Part shown: positions 26,570-39,900 of the stretch, one piece after another
How positions within the stretch are numbered: position 1 is the stretch's first letter
How the letters are laid out: the number at the start of each line of letters is the position of its first letter
Source of the DNA: Liolophura sinensis
Lineage: Eukaryota > Mollusca > Polyplacophora > Chitonida > Chitonidae
Direction: 5' to 3'
Assembly (NCBI RefSeq): GCF_032854445.1
Contig: NC_088300.1
Coordinates: 24,721,608 to 24,785,607 of the forward strand
DNA length: 64,000 nt
The notes under the pieces: model-generated
What the model was told of the DNA's origin: nothing
The model's input: the letters and a program-made list of their open reading frames with translations, nothing else
Database searches by the model: none
Translations under genes and position numbers: made by a program

Positions 26570-26940
26570 ATATTCAGTTCGAATTCATGGCTACATACAT
26601 TTATAGTCACCACTAGGTTTCCATATTCAGTTAGAGTGCATGGCGACATACATTTATAGGCACCACTATATTTCCATATTCAGTCCGAATGCATCGCGAC
26701 ATACATTTATAGGCACCACTAGATTTACATATCCAGTCCGAATGCATGGCGACATACATTTATAGGCACCACTAGATTTCCATATTCAGTCCGAATGCAT
26801 GGCGACATACATTTATAGGCACCCACTAGATTTCATATTCAGTCCAAATGCATGGCGACATACATTTATAGGCACCACTAGATTTCCATATTCAGTCCGA
26901 ATGCATGGCTACATACATTTATAGCATCACAAGATTTCCA
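26570..26940. repeat. Minisatellite, 53-bp unit, about 7 copies
   Basis: The unit contains CGACATACATTTATAGGCAC, then CACTAGATTTCCATATTCAG and TCCGAATGCATGG. Copies are highly alike, with single substitutions and one-base indels (for example near 26820-26836), indicating recent expansion. Confidence 0.95.
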
Positions 26941-27038
26941 CTTGGTATTTACACCCATGTGCTATACGGTTTCACGTTTTGTGTTTAAACATTCTTTTTT
27001 TCTGGCGTAAGCGCTGCTGTAAAATTGTCTAAAATGTC

Positions 27039-27039
27039 T

Positions 27040-27087
<48 letters not shown>
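27039..27087. repeat. (TA)n microsatellite
   Basis: A TA run of about 49 bases with one phase slip. Confidence 0.95.
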
Positions 27088-27089
<2 letters not shown>

Positions 27090-28504
27090 GAAGACATGCT
27101 CCGTTCCTGAACACTTTTGGGGTTTGACACAATGTCATGGGCTCTTTGTTACTTGTTTGCTGTGAAATTAGTCTGGTTATGAAAGGATAGTGCGCCAACC
27201 CATCAGTCATTAAGAAGAGGACCACCAGTAGTGACAAATCAGTTTGAAAAGATTCATGAGTTAATGTGCTGCCCCAACAAATATTCAGCATTATTATTGA
27301 TGCGTATAAACATCAAAGCTGTGTCACAGAAACTTTGAGGTTTTTTATCTTCAAAGGATCCCAGACTGTCAGAGGTCTGAGTTTTATCATTAGAGATGGT
27401 TCCTACCCCCTACAGGCTGGGTCCGGATATCAGCAACCATCAGCCGATCAGCCCCCGAACAGGTCTCCGAACCTCTATAGATTTGCAGAAACCTCTGGTC
27501 TTGATCACTATGCAAAGCGAGATGAATGAGACAGATAACCAAAAACAGCCTACAACAGATGTGGAAAACGACAAAGTATAAACTCACCCTCAATGGGAGA
27601 CACTCATCAATCTACAGAATGGTTTTAGAAAAAAAAATTGTCCAATGTCAAAACTTTATTTTTATCAGACTTCACCATCACGTCAGGCTTTAGCAGTGCA
27701 CAGTGCCAGTCAGGACGCCGTGTTTCTAATACACTGTACACCAACTCATTTTAACAATCCTTTTTACTCTAAATTATTGTCGTAAAAAAGTACTTCAAAC
27801 ACGTAACAAAACACACATTAGGCCGTTGAAAAGGTATTTGGGTTCCACGCGAAAAGGTCCACCGTCCCTATTGTGAGAAGATCGGCTCGTTCAGAAGGAT
27901 AAGTTTACACACCAAAAGTTGCAAGTACGTGTGAAAATGAACACCCACGGATGTTTCTCACCCACAGGTGTAACTCAAACAGGCGTACAGTGAAGCATGT
28001 ATAGTGCCGTCAAAACACCACCCAGGCAAGTGTCTTACCCACAGGCTTACAGCATCCACACATCCACACAGAGAGCCATACAAAGAGTATAGCTTATTTA
28101 AATAACTGTTTTCATAGTAGCTTATACGGCAATTTCTGACTACACTGGACGTCCTCCTGATGTAGGCTTAAGCGATCTTCTCCATGTAACTAGGTATAAT
28201 GTAAATGAATGCAAATCGTAAATGAATGCAAGTGCGACTAACTGCTGATGACAATCCACAGCTAGAAGTTGCTGATGAAATATACTATCAGGATAAAGCC
28301 GTCTTGATGGAAGGAAAATAGAAAGTATACGCTCACTCTTCAGTGATTCTTTGCCCTCTTGAAGCTGCATTAAATACAAGTAATTCTATTTTTGTGATGC
28401 TGTGAACGAAAGAACAGCTTGCATGTTACAGAATGGAAATGAACTCGTTTCTTCTGGAGACTTACCTATACTTCCTACATGATACTAATTACAGGTAGTG
28501 CGTG
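27088..28504. other. Unique sequence, nothing recognised
   Basis: Several short open frames overlap on both strands at 27266-27593, but none has a recognisable motif or splice context. Confidence 0.5.
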
Positions 28505-29005
28505 GAATCTCGGAAAATCGTGCCGCTAATGCGATCATGGATCTGAAAGAATCGTCAAAATAGTGCCATCATCTAAGATTTCGTCACTACAGTGCAATAT
28601 CGTTCAGTTTTAATCAAAATCGTTTCATAACCGGTAAGATTTCCATCACTATAATGCCATTATCGGCTAAATTTCGTCAAAACCGATCCTTCATCGACAA
28701 AATTTCTTCACGATCGTGCATCTTCGGTGGCTTTACTTCACAAAAGTTTTTTTTGTCACATCATCTTTTGTACCATCATCGGTCAGATTTTTCTTTACAA
28801 TTGAATCATCATCTATCAGTTTTCTGACCGGTGGGTTTTCGTCAAAACCGAGGTCAGCTGTCATAATCGAACCATCTTCAGTCGTTTTTTTAACAATCAT
28901 CGGTTGGTTTTCGTCACAATCGTGCCATCATCCGTCGATTTTCGTCACATCGTGTCATTATCGGCCGGTTTTTCTAATAACTGGGTCAACAATCGTGTCA
29001 CCATG
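28505..29005. repeat. Degenerate minisatellite, unit about 31-36 bp
   Basis: Recurring pieces are TTTCGTCAC, ATCGTGCCATCATC and GGTCGGTTTT-like segments, repeated with many indels across about 500 bases. The last copies (about 28905-28970) are the clearest. Confidence 0.75.
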
Positions 29006-29282
29006 TGACTGACAAAGGATATCTGCATGTGTTTTCGGAAAATGAAGGAAAATTGCATAATTGACATATAGCACAAGTAAATATCAATATCGAGTTATCA
29101 GTCGACTCAAAGTGGTATAAACTCGACTCATATGACGACAGCTATAATGACCGATTCGATTTAGCTGATGAAAGCTGTGATGTCATCTCAAACCCGCTTT
29201 ACATTGACATGATATTTAGAATACATGGTAAGATGGACTTAAATGATGAAATATTTTACTGGCTGACTTCAATGTACGACAG

Positions 29283-29305
29283 ATATATATATATATATAT
29301 ATATA
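29283..29305. repeat. Short (TA)n run
   Basis: A pure TA run of about 23 bases. Confidence 0.9.
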
Positions 29306-31367
29306 GGCCTACGTATAAGGCAATTAACCTCTTTGCGGTTATTCAGCTATAACTGTGACAATCGACTCAATTGATGCCATGTTAATATAACGACACAGTC
29401 GACTCAGTTGATGTTATGACCACATATGTAACTTGAATGATGAAATATCCAACAGCAAAGTCGGACAACTCTTCGTTGAACCGCTGTTAAAAGTTTCCTT
29501 TGTATATGCATCTTACCAGTGTGTACTGCGAAAATCCAATATGGCAAATCTTAGGTTGTAAAGCATGCATTTATTTATTATCCTATACAAAAGTTGCATG
29601 CAACTGTGACATTTTAAAAAAAATTGGGACAATTCAGTATTTACATTTCCTTAACTACAGGCGTGTACAGTGTATATACAGCTTGTACAATTCATTCCGC
29701 CACCTTTATCACGACGGGTGTGGACTCGCACTAAACCTCACGTTTTTACTTCCGCGCCATTTTTTTTCCATATGGTAAACGAGGAATCAACAGCCTGTGA
29801 CAAGGTTACAAGGTTAGCCGGACCAAAAGCTCGGGCCACAGTGGGGCCAGTTGTGATAGAGCAAACCGGATTAATTAGGAGTGACCAGTGGTCGTTTTCA
29901 CTTGTCTGACCATTCCGTGGGAGAGCACGGACTTTATTTATACACTGCTTAACACCAATATGTTTGTAGACTTTTCTGTTCAGAACCACTAGACCGTTTT
30001 AGTGACGGTTTTTTTTCTCTCGCTGGCGACGAGTCGACAGTTTAGGGACTTGTCTCTATTTCAATGGATCGCATTTAACCCTGTTGATTCTACCCATCAC
30101 CCTTGCAGCTAATCTCCCAATCAATTGTTGGGTACTCTGTTAGTTTCTCCTCTACCCGGTCATTAGTACGTCCATACGGTACTGTCCTGGTCACGACAAA
30201 ACAGAGAGGTCCGACTGTAATGCGTAGATAACATCGCCAGTGTCACCCCACGGCCCGTCACACGGAGGCTCCCAGCGCCACAACAAATCTGTTCCGTGTA
30301 TGTATTAGTTTATCAGTTCAGTTCTCTGTCCATTCACTTTGGGCCTACCTGTAGCGCTCTATTCATCCAGGCTAATTATCGTACGGCTTGCTCGTATTAC
30401 GCCGTACTTTCCCCCTCTTGGAGCTCCGTTTCACTTAAATCTGTCGGCCCACATTTTTTAACGAATAAAAAAAAATCAACAAAAGAGCTTCGAATTTCTT
30501 TCACAAGCTCATGTTTTGTATACTTGCCACAAATCGAGATGTAAAATAAACTTCTGACTCCCTGTGCTGTGGTGCAATGTGTGACTTTCACGGCATATTC
30601 TTAAGCAACGTCTTCCAATGTAAACAGTGTATTATTAAATATGTTTCAGATATGATTTTATTAACTTTTTGCTGTTGCTTTTCGCTTTACTCCATGCGAA
30701 TAAGAACTGCTCATCACTATGCGCCGGCACTGGAATGAATGAATGATTATGGCTAAATTAACGCCCACTCGCAATGGTTTAGTGTTTTAGCGAAACGATT
30801 ATTTAGCAACTTATATAAATACGTAAAGATGTCCAAGACTAAGTTTGGTGTGTAAATGACATTATAAAGTATACCTCATGTACATATGTATTAATTCCAC
30901 GCATCCAGGAGCAACCACAAATACTATGCTTAAATACAAACACCTAAAACTGTGAATAGTCCAGTGGAATTAAGTAATGTTTAATTCCGATTATCTGCCT
31001 CCAGCGGCTCGCCGCTGGAGTTTGCAAAGAAAAAAAACTTCTGAAGATCCGAAACACCCAGATTCCTAAGCAGATGATTTCGCAATTGAGGTGCGATCTT
31101 CACTTTCGGAAATAGATATTGTTAAGGTTTTATATCTGTCAATGCCAAAGCAGTATAAAGCTGTTTTATAAAGGTGAGACGGTTTGCTGTTATTTTAAGC
31201 TGAACATGATGAGCAATTGGTATTTACAGGGCACAGGGTGTTAACCTGGCGAAGAAGTTAAAAAAAAGCGCACGGCGTCAAAGTTGGCGCCGGTGTGACA
31301 TGAAATTTGATAACCCCAAATCATGAAGCGGCTGTAGGTTGGGTTAACTTACACCCAAAAGTTTACA
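29306..31367. other. Unique sequence, nothing recognised
   Basis: About 2 kb, somewhat less AT-rich at 29950-30300. No gene is supported. A perfect hairpin near the right end is listed separately. Confidence 0.5.
30999..31020. other. Perfect hairpin, 9-bp GC-rich stem
   Basis: CTCCAGCGG (30999-31007) pairs with CCGCTGGAG (31012-31020) around a CTCG tetraloop. It is isolated, and its function is unknown. Confidence 0.6.
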
Positions 31368-31567
31368 NNNNNNNNNNNNNNNNNNNNNNNNNNNNNNNNN
31401 NNNNNNNNNNNNNNNNNNNNNNNNNNNNNNNNNNNNNNNNNNNNNNNNNNNNNNNNNNNNNNNNNNNNNNNNNNNNNNNNNNNNNNNNNNNNNNNNNNNN
31501 NNNNNNNNNNNNNNNNNNNNNNNNNNNNNNNNNNNNNNNNNNNNNNNNNNNNNNNNNNNNNNNNNNN
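31368..31567. other. Assembly gap (200 N)
   Basis: There are exactly 200 consecutive N bases, a round number that suggests a placeholder of unknown true size. The gap lies about 5.2 kb upstream of the first recognisable Gsc exon, so a missing N-terminal exon could be inside it. Confidence 0.99.
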
Positions 31568-34500
31568 GCACTGCCATGTTTAACTCTTCCCTAACATTAA
31601 CATACAATGTAGACACCTTAAAGCTGTAACTGGAGTTCATTTGAGTTCGTTAATCTGTCCGTCTTGTTGCCGTTGTGGGGAGGGAAATCGGTGTGGGTTA
31701 TGTATGGAACATTTATAGAACCCATCACAGACGGTACAGGCGGCGGGTGAGAAGAATTTGAGAATAAAATGGAGAGGACATGTTATCTCGTCAGAGTATC
31801 AGTTGTTGTACTGCTTCATTGCTCGCACCCTAGAGGTCTCTAGCTTCCCCAGCTTTATATTATACCACTATCTCTGTGTGTGCCTAAACGTAGGGGGACG
31901 GTCAGCTTCACACGGCTAATAATCAACAGCGGAACATCGCCTCTAGGCCAACAACCTACACTATACGATCCTTTCGTACATTTACAAAACACTTCAATTG
32001 TGTTAAACTGTTGGCGGAACAGCTTCAAAAAAGACGCGCGTTAACCCTCGTCTCTTCTACAAATTAGATCTCCAAAGTTACCTACGCTGTATCTGGCTTT
32101 ATTATATACTCATGGGGAATTTCTCTGTACTATACAGACTCCAGGAATTCACTTTATATGACATTTTTCATACATAATTTATAATTTATTTGCATACGCA
32201 TACATTTGATTGAAATGGACAGTATAGAATTGGTATGTTATTTTTATTCTTCATATTTAAGGCTTTATTTTGCGAGGATACTGTTGAATAACAAATTTAA
32301 TTTGTATCTATCTTTTTATTTTCAATCACATTTTTAATTGTTTAGGCGTATGTTCATGGAGTGCGAATCGTCATGACAACAAAGTCTGAGAAACAAATTG
32401 ACTATAACTACCGCTTCATGTAAAGTTCTAATTACATTCAAAATAATAGTTTTACAATTGCTTTTATGTATACTACTAGAACCTCACATAGCTTCTCAAG
32501 ATCTGTCAATATCTGCAATTTCTTTACTATTTCACTTAAGTTATTAGGATAGCATTTCCACAAATGTCAAATACACCTAATAGAGAGAATAGTTATAGAG
32601 CGTGAATAATTGTCCACGGTATAGCTCTTCAATCTTAGCATTAAGTACAACTCAAAGTATCGTGGTTTTGGAGTATCGTGACGAAACGGAGTATAGTAAT
32701 AAACAAAAAGTGAAGACATAGAATGCAGCATTTGATTGCTGTTTCATTTAGGGATTGGTTTTTCACTTATAAGAAGACAAAGGGACTGGAGCCATACTAT
32801 GTATACCTCTACGCTACCCCAGACACCTATCCCCACCTGCATACAACTAGAAAGTAGCATTTAATAATACGGAATATTTTGATGAAAAAATGTTTTGCTG
32901 TTTTATCATATTTTTTCTTCCCCTTTACTTATAGGCGCAAAAATCTAGAAATAGTTAGGTTTTTTTTTTCAATGTTGGATGACTCCGTCGTCTGGTGTGA
33001 AAACTTTCCTTTATTCCAAAACGCAGGTGAAAGCTGTTCCGTATGATCATATAGAAGCCATGTGGTATATGTCAGGTCCACGGAGACAAAGCTCGGTCAG
33101 TAATCATCTCATTGGTCAGTAGGTCATTAGCATGGACACAGGCTGTAACGAGCCTATCACCATTGTCCCAAAAGGGAGCCAGCCGGACAAATCAGATGAA
33201 AGATACGATAGTCATGGAATCCCTTGTTTAGTCATAGTACACGGCGTTTAAAATACGGCAGAGGGTGACAGTATAAAGCTCGCATCTGAGTATCCGAAAT
33301 CACATTAGATCGAAAAGATTGGCTCTATGGTGACCTTTGAATTTACTACGAAGTGAATTTTCAAGGTTTTGTGGAAAGCGATGTGAATATATTTTGAGAT
33401 CTTACTGAGAAAACAGTCTTTCTTTTTGACTTGACAAATACCTTAGTAAATATCATTTTATTTTTCTGTGAAAAGAATTTTTTCTGTAAAAAAAATTCGT
33501 GTCTTTTTATTATAAAATAATATTGAATTAAGATTGATATCATAAATATTCTTAAGGAGTATACTTCCCTATTAAGTTAAAAGCGAATTAACAACAGTAA
33601 GTGCTCTTTCGTAATTTACCCAGATAATAATCTGTTTCCTGTATTTACATCTATCAATGATCAAGACGAGCTTTTGGTAAATTTGGCATAAATATATTAG
33701 TTATAAATATTTTAAATGAGAAATAACACTGCATATCTCTATCCCATGACTATCATATTCAGGTGATTTCAGTATTGCCAATATTCTTCTTTGCGTAAGG
33801 ATAAACCAAACCCTCAGCTAAGAATAACGTGAGACAAAAGGAATAGAACGCTTTTCTTTCTCTATGACAAAAATTTGAAATGTCGTTAACTTTTTGAACC
33901 AGTTAAAAGCATATATAATTTCAAAACCTATAGAACGTAGTAATATTCTTCGCACAAAATATTTTTTAAACAGAAAAGACGTTCATTACATTATCACTAA
34001 ATGTACCAATTTATGTAACAGTTGGCACATTAATAAGCTTTGCTGTAAACCACTTCTAGACACGCTTTTATTAAATCTTTTTTCTTTGTTTTATTAAAAA
34101 TGTTTTCTGAGGTGATGACGGTGGCTGCAAGATGAGAATGTATTTAAACAAAATTTCATTTATGTTGCTCACATATTTCGTATGTACAGAACTTTCGGCT
34201 TAAGGCCTAGTATTTGTGGTATATTACTATATACGATAAAAACGCAGGTTTTGGTAGTAAATAGCAGATAATATTTACTGTATATATATAGTACAGTAAT
34301 AGATGTGCTTTTTTCCACCATTGTGGTACGTTCTGTAATGAAAACCTATATAAGTATTCCCCTCCAGGCTGGTTGCCATTTATGTCCATGTCCCGATCAA
34401 AGTATTCTGCCGCTCCATTCATCAGAAAGCACACTGTTATCTTGCATCCTTTAGGCACTATCCAGATAGTATATTTTTATATCTCTTTATCGATTAATAT

Positions 34501-36789
34501 AATACTTGCATGCTAGTAGCTCAAAGACCACCAGGGTAAAATACGTCAGAATCACTGTACCCAGAGTCTCCTCTTGTTTGTCCACGGGGTACTAATTAGC
34601 GAAACGTCGTCTGCTAAATGGGTAATTTTACAAGCTTTTCCAAAGATGAAGAACATTGAGCGGAGTATTTTAACCATGGCATAATAAGACCTGCGTGTCA
34701 TTTGCAATTTTGGAAACTTTTGTCAAAGAAACTGACAGTAAAATAAGAGAGACATTTGCCATCTTCGGTATTGGTCATCACTATATCACGTGACCATAGT
34801 TAGAATCGCAGGTAGCCTGTTGATACGCCAATGATTTGTAATTGGCTGATGAAAGATAAAATGGTCAACGCTCCTGGCATCGTTCGATGATTATCTTCTC
34901 ACAAATCAAATCATCACGCCTTTCAAGCCACGCTCTGACCTCTGGAAACTCAATGGCAGTAGCTCACAAACTTTACAAACTTTTCATCCTCCGTTTATCC
35001 ACACGCAGCTGCTGCTAAATTTATCAGCCGACAGATGTCGCTCTTATGTACCGGAAGCCATACCTTATTTTACATGGACTGAAAGCGAATTTGAAAGCTT
35101 TGATTTAGATGCATGTTCATGAGGTCACCGATCTTTCCTTGTCAAATTCGCTTTACTAATTACGGTAGGCTCAAAGACCCGTCAGCAAACTAGTTTCCTA
35201 TTGGCCTTTTAGATACCTTCTGAAAATAGCAAACAAGACGTCGAATCGGTAAAGACGATGACATTACAGCCACAAACATCAAAAGACCATGGTAATGAAG
35301 GCAGTAATTTAGGTACAATTATCTTTGGGATAGTATTTTTTGGTATTTAGAGCCGAACAGATTAAGGACTCATCGGAGGCATAGATACCCAAGCAATGGC
35401 AATTTTATATATAAAAAAAGCAAAAGGAGTTTTTTTTACGATTTGCAATTGTTGCATTTTTCTTAATGCATGCATTTCCACGTTAACATACAGCCCTACC
35501 TCAAGCATGGCATAATGCAGAGAGGCTGAAAGTACAAATCAATCATGTGCTGATAATTTTAAATGGCATCGCAATGAAGTTACACTCTATAACGGCTCTA
35601 ACCGTGTGTATTGTTTTATACACGTCCTTTCATAACCATGTGTCGAATTCAGCGCAGAAATTAAAAAGTTATCAACAGCGCGGAGGTACAGTCATTCACT
35701 TGGACACCAATATTTTCACTGGCTTCGACCCAAATTGTTTTACTGGAAAAGGGCATCTCTGCTAGAGTGTAATCCGGTTATCAGTATAATTTGCCGAAAA
35801 TGTCAGCTATGGCCTAGAATAAGCACAAAGTCGTTCAGCAAATGTTATCAGTTACACAATCTCAGACTGTTTTAAGCGATTTTCCTTGTTGTGGCCAGAC
35901 AAACCCAAATAAGCCTTACTAAAGGAAAGGACTCTTTCACGCCACATGCATGAAACATAAGTCGAATTTGTGAAAACCACAGCCAAATGGAATTAATATA
36001 ATATCTGATATGGATAATATTTCTGACATTTGGGGGAACAATTTTCAAATTAGAACGAAATGAATTCTAATCTGTGAGTCATCGGACCTGCAGAATTGTT
36101 TCAAGTAAAAAAAAAAACCGTGTTAGCTATACTTGTGCTATAAAATTTCCACACGGATTAATCCCCATAAATAATTTAAAGTCAATCCCGATGGGCATTT
36201 TGACAAATGATATTAGGCATAAATGTAGACAATACTTGTCGGTAAGGCTGATAACGCTTAGACAATTACGCTCGTATATAAATAACGAATAAAATGATAA
36301 TTAATCCGAATTATTGTATTTCAAGGCTTCAGTACAATAATGTTTATTTTGTTTATGAAAGGGAAAAATCTCTTTTCATAAATATAACAGTTCCGTCTTT
36401 TTTTATTTCCACCAGAAAAGGGTCATCTTGTGAGACTAACCAATTAAGGGTGATATAGTCCAGACATAATAGGCCTCCGAAAACTCAGTATTATCCTTGG
36501 TTAGGTTTGGTTTGTTTGCTGTAAAAATTGTATGAATTTTTCCAGAATTTTTCTAGAATTATTCCTCGCGTGTTTTTCATTTGAGGACAGACATTTTTAA
36601 AAAAGACGTTATTGTCATTTATTCATATATTATTTATTATTTACAATGGAAACAAAGGTTTCAAACATGTACGTATGTATGGTAGATGAATATATACCAG
36701 CCATGTATATAGACAGCCAACACAGTACTCTTCAAATAATTACAACAACAAATAGGTTATGGTTATTTATTAAGTTCCTACCGTTGTAG
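31568..36789. other. Upstream flank or first intron of Gsc, no exon recognised
   Basis: About 5.2 kb between the gap and the homeodomain exon. A scan of the + strand for the eh1/GEH heptapeptide expected in the Gsc N-terminus found only one chance-like match (33768-33788), with no Met and incompatible splice phase. The block 34550-35250 is relatively GC-balanced and non-repetitive. A near-palindromic K50-type site sits at 36302-36313. Confidence 0.5.
36302..36313. promoter_or_regulatory. Palindromic homeodomain site containing TAATCC
   Basis: TAATCCGAATTA has two TAAT/ATTA half-sites facing each other with a 4-base centre, and one half is TAATCC, the preferred core of K50 homeodomains such as goosecoid. 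It lies about 480 bases upstream of the homeodomain exon. Autoregulation through such sites is known for Gsc in vertebrates. Here it is only a motif match. Confidence 0.25.
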
Positions 36790-36989
36790 GTTATCCCCCA
36801 TTTCCCGGTCTCCTCAGTGCCGCCGATTTTGCCCGAGTCGGTCACAAACGGAAGAGGCGACACAGGACGATCTTTACCGAAGAACAGCTGGAGGAACTAG
36901 AAAACACCTTCCAGAAGACACATTATCCTGACGTCCTCCTGAGGGAAGAACTGGCCATCAAAATTGATTTGAAAGAAGAACGAGTTGAG
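36790..36989 (+). CDS. gsc: Goosecoid-type homeobox gene, internal exon with homeodomain residues 1-46
   Basis: This exon encodes the N-terminal arm, helix 1, helix 2 and the start of helix 3 of a paired-like homeodomain. Homeodomain residue 1 is the AAG codon at 36852, and the exon ends exactly after residue 46 (Glu). Visible hallmarks are the basic run KRKRRHR, then TIFT, L16, F20, the segment KTHYPDV and the segment DLKEERVE. Together these are characteristic of goosecoid proteins, and they sit closer to the insect and lophotrochozoan form than to the vertebrate one. The 3' border is a consensus donor, GAG|GTAAGT, at 36990. The 5' border is uncertain. I chose the acceptor TTGTAG before 36790, which requires a phase-1 intron. 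A stronger pyrimidine-rich acceptor ends at 36817 and would start the exon at 36818. The reading frame is open from 36774, where it follows an in-frame TAA, and it has no Met, so an upstream exon must exist. The product is expected to be a nuclear DNA-binding repressor used in axial and foregut patterning (family knowledge). Confidence 0.93.
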
Positions 36990-39900
36990 GTAAGTTGTGG
37001 TGTCGAGCATATATACCAAATTAATAACACCATTACAATACTAAGATAGTAATATAGGCATATATGACATATACCTTCATTGCCTTTTACAGCTTTTGCA
37101 ATTTATTTATTTCATGGCGTGTGTTTAATGCCGTATTCAAAAAATTTTCACCTATAGGCCGGCGTTGAGCTTTTACAATATAATAAAGTCATATAAATAT
37201 AAATATTATATGAGTATTATTTCAGTATATTAAATGTATACTATACAGCTATTGTTATAAGAACATGTGCCTTGTTTTGGGACTACATTAACAAATTTTG
37301 AACAAAAACTTTTATATGGGGTGGGTGGGGGGGATTCTCTGTTCTTTGAGCTATCGCAGCGATTTTGAAATTTTGGACATTCGACGAAAATTAATTGTTG
37401 TGGACATATTTTGTGAGGTACGAAAATACACAAAATGTATTGGTTAACATGAGGTGGGGCTTCAGTATACGGTCATATTCCTTGGGGTTATATCGCAGGC
37501 CATTTTGTTCAAATAATAAAATCCAACATCGAAAAGAAAAAAACATCACCAATATTCATATAACCTGTCTTCTTAGTGTAGTTTAATACAAGTCATGTAT
37601 TAAAATTTATATCCGATTGAAGTGAATTTATTTAAAGTTAAAATCTTCAGTTCCGCCTATACATATATGTACATACATAAACCTCAGCATACATCAGCAA
37701 GCGCAAGCACACAACCTTAGCTCAAGTAAGGTGATGAATATGTACATTAGACGTTAACCACTCAGATTTGCCTTCGTGACTTGAGACTGTTTAGATTATC
37801 AATCGGCTAATCTGTATAAAATACAGGTGTGTTTTTTTTACTCAATTACTTATCCTCACGATTTCCTGCTACATCAAAGCCACATAACGACAAGGTGTGA
37901 ATTGATCAAAGGCTTAGACATAATAAGCGATTATAAAAATGTCACATTTCAAAATAATTCACATCAAATAGGGTGACCCTGAATGCGTTAATTTGACAAT
38001 GAAACCTTTGAAAAACTCTTAAGCAACCCCAATGTCTATGCTTTAAAAACGTCACACTATTCACGAAAAGCTACAATGTACCTTTTTTGCTAATCATGCG
38101 TGCGTGTTTAGTACACGTAAGAGACAAAGAAGCTATCTAAATAATGCACTTAAATACTCATTTCCTTCCACTTTTTCAACAATATGCTCTGTCACTCAAT
38201 AAAAAGACTTAGCAATACGCATAGATATAGTTATAGCCAAACTACTTTGTTTTTTTAACCTGTTTATATCGACATATGGCAAACTTTTAAAGTAGTGACA
38301 TTTTTTAGTATTTTACATGCATATTTTAGAGCAAAACGTCAGAAATTGTGTGAAGTTTTTTAAAATTTTAAAATCATATAAAAATTTATTTTTTCAGTTT
38401 TATTTTTTTATATAAAAAATCTTTGGATGACGTACTGTGGTGTTTGTATATGCTTGTATTTTCAGCCGCTCGATGCCCTTAATGATTAATCTAGGTTTCA
38501 CTGAGGTCGTTGATGCTTTGAAAAACGAAATCTCTTTTCCTGTTCACACCATGACATGGGCTTATCTAGCTAATCTGGCCTATAGTCGGCTTTCCCTTAA
38601 TGTGGAACTACTTTGTGCTGGCAACAGCGAATAAATGATTCAGGGTAATTCTCCTAGGTCAAGGAACTGGCAATCTCTGGAGGGAGAATGAAGTTCCCTT
38701 TTCCGCACGCACATCTATCCATACTTATCAGCCTACCATTCGGTAGCAAGGCTTTGTGCCAAGTGCTTTATTATTTTATCCCTCGCGCTCTATTTAGCCT
38801 CAAAACGGCGACATTGCAGATCTTATCAACTATATCTCTCAATGAACAAACGAACTGGGGCATTATTAAACCCTTCTAAAAGCGATTGCTCTGTATAAGC
38901 TCATAGAAAGACCGTTGACAAACTGTTAGGGTATAAGTATATGAAATGGCCGCACCTTGCCACATTGAAAGTCCCCTTTCATCTTTAATAGAGGGAAAGC
39001 TTTATGGCGATAACAAACGCTCAAAGCAACTATTACGAAGTACTTGTTAGGAGCTCCTGTGTGAGCAATCAAGAGACATTGGAATATCACATCTAAATTA
39101 TGACTGCTCTCCGCATAATGCGGTCGCCACTTCAAATTGGTGTTTTACTGCGCACCATTGCATGTGACTTTAACCCTACAAATGCTGTGACCAAATACTG
39201 CAAGGTAAAAAATCGATGACACGTGTGTACAAGTATTTTACCGGATTCGCATTCATTAAAACTATTTATGGTTCTTAGTCATCGAGGTGCAAAACTGGAG
39301 GTGAGGTGGGGGAATATCGTTCAGACTTGAATAATTTGTTCTGGCAGACATCTGTGTACTTTATGACACAATGTGTTTGGATCACATCTGTGAATGGCAG
39401 CTCCTTCAACCGGTGGTTGATTGATTATTTCCACGCAAACTGCCCAGATAAAGTTAGTTTTTTGACGATTCTCCGAGTCAATTCCTCCAGGAAATAGCGC
39501 AAGTGGTTGAGCAGTCTGAGACAAGCCCCTACGTGGCCGTGCCGTACACATGAAATGACAGCCTTATTGGCGTAGAGTTACATCAAGCGTTACTAGAACC
39601 CCTAACATCATTATCACACGATGTGGTTTTGATGTCTAGCTGTTTGTGCTACTCTGGTGGCAAATAAGGGTTGTTTCAGCACTGCGAATGGGGCCCGAGG
39701 CAGACGCGTTGTCTTCTAACCCGTCGGCCGGTTGCCCCTAAGCTCCCCCCATTAGCACAGGATCAAAGGGAAACAGAAGTGAAAATCGCGTTATTCAGTA
39801 ACGAGGCTCAATTAAATGTATGACTGTTACTTGTTAGGGGCAATGGCGGAGTGCAATTCGACACCGCCTGCCAAGTTGCCTTAGGGGACTCGCATACTGG

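Noticed and set aside
33768-33788. FSIANIL on the + strand 3 kb upstream of the Gsc homeodomain exon, matching the eh1 pattern FSIxxIL and followed by a donor-like GTAAGG
   Set aside because: Its frame has a stop 24 bases upstream and no Met. The donor (phase 0) does not match either acceptor of the homeodomain exon, and the surrounding sequence is AT-rich. Chance is the simpler explanation.
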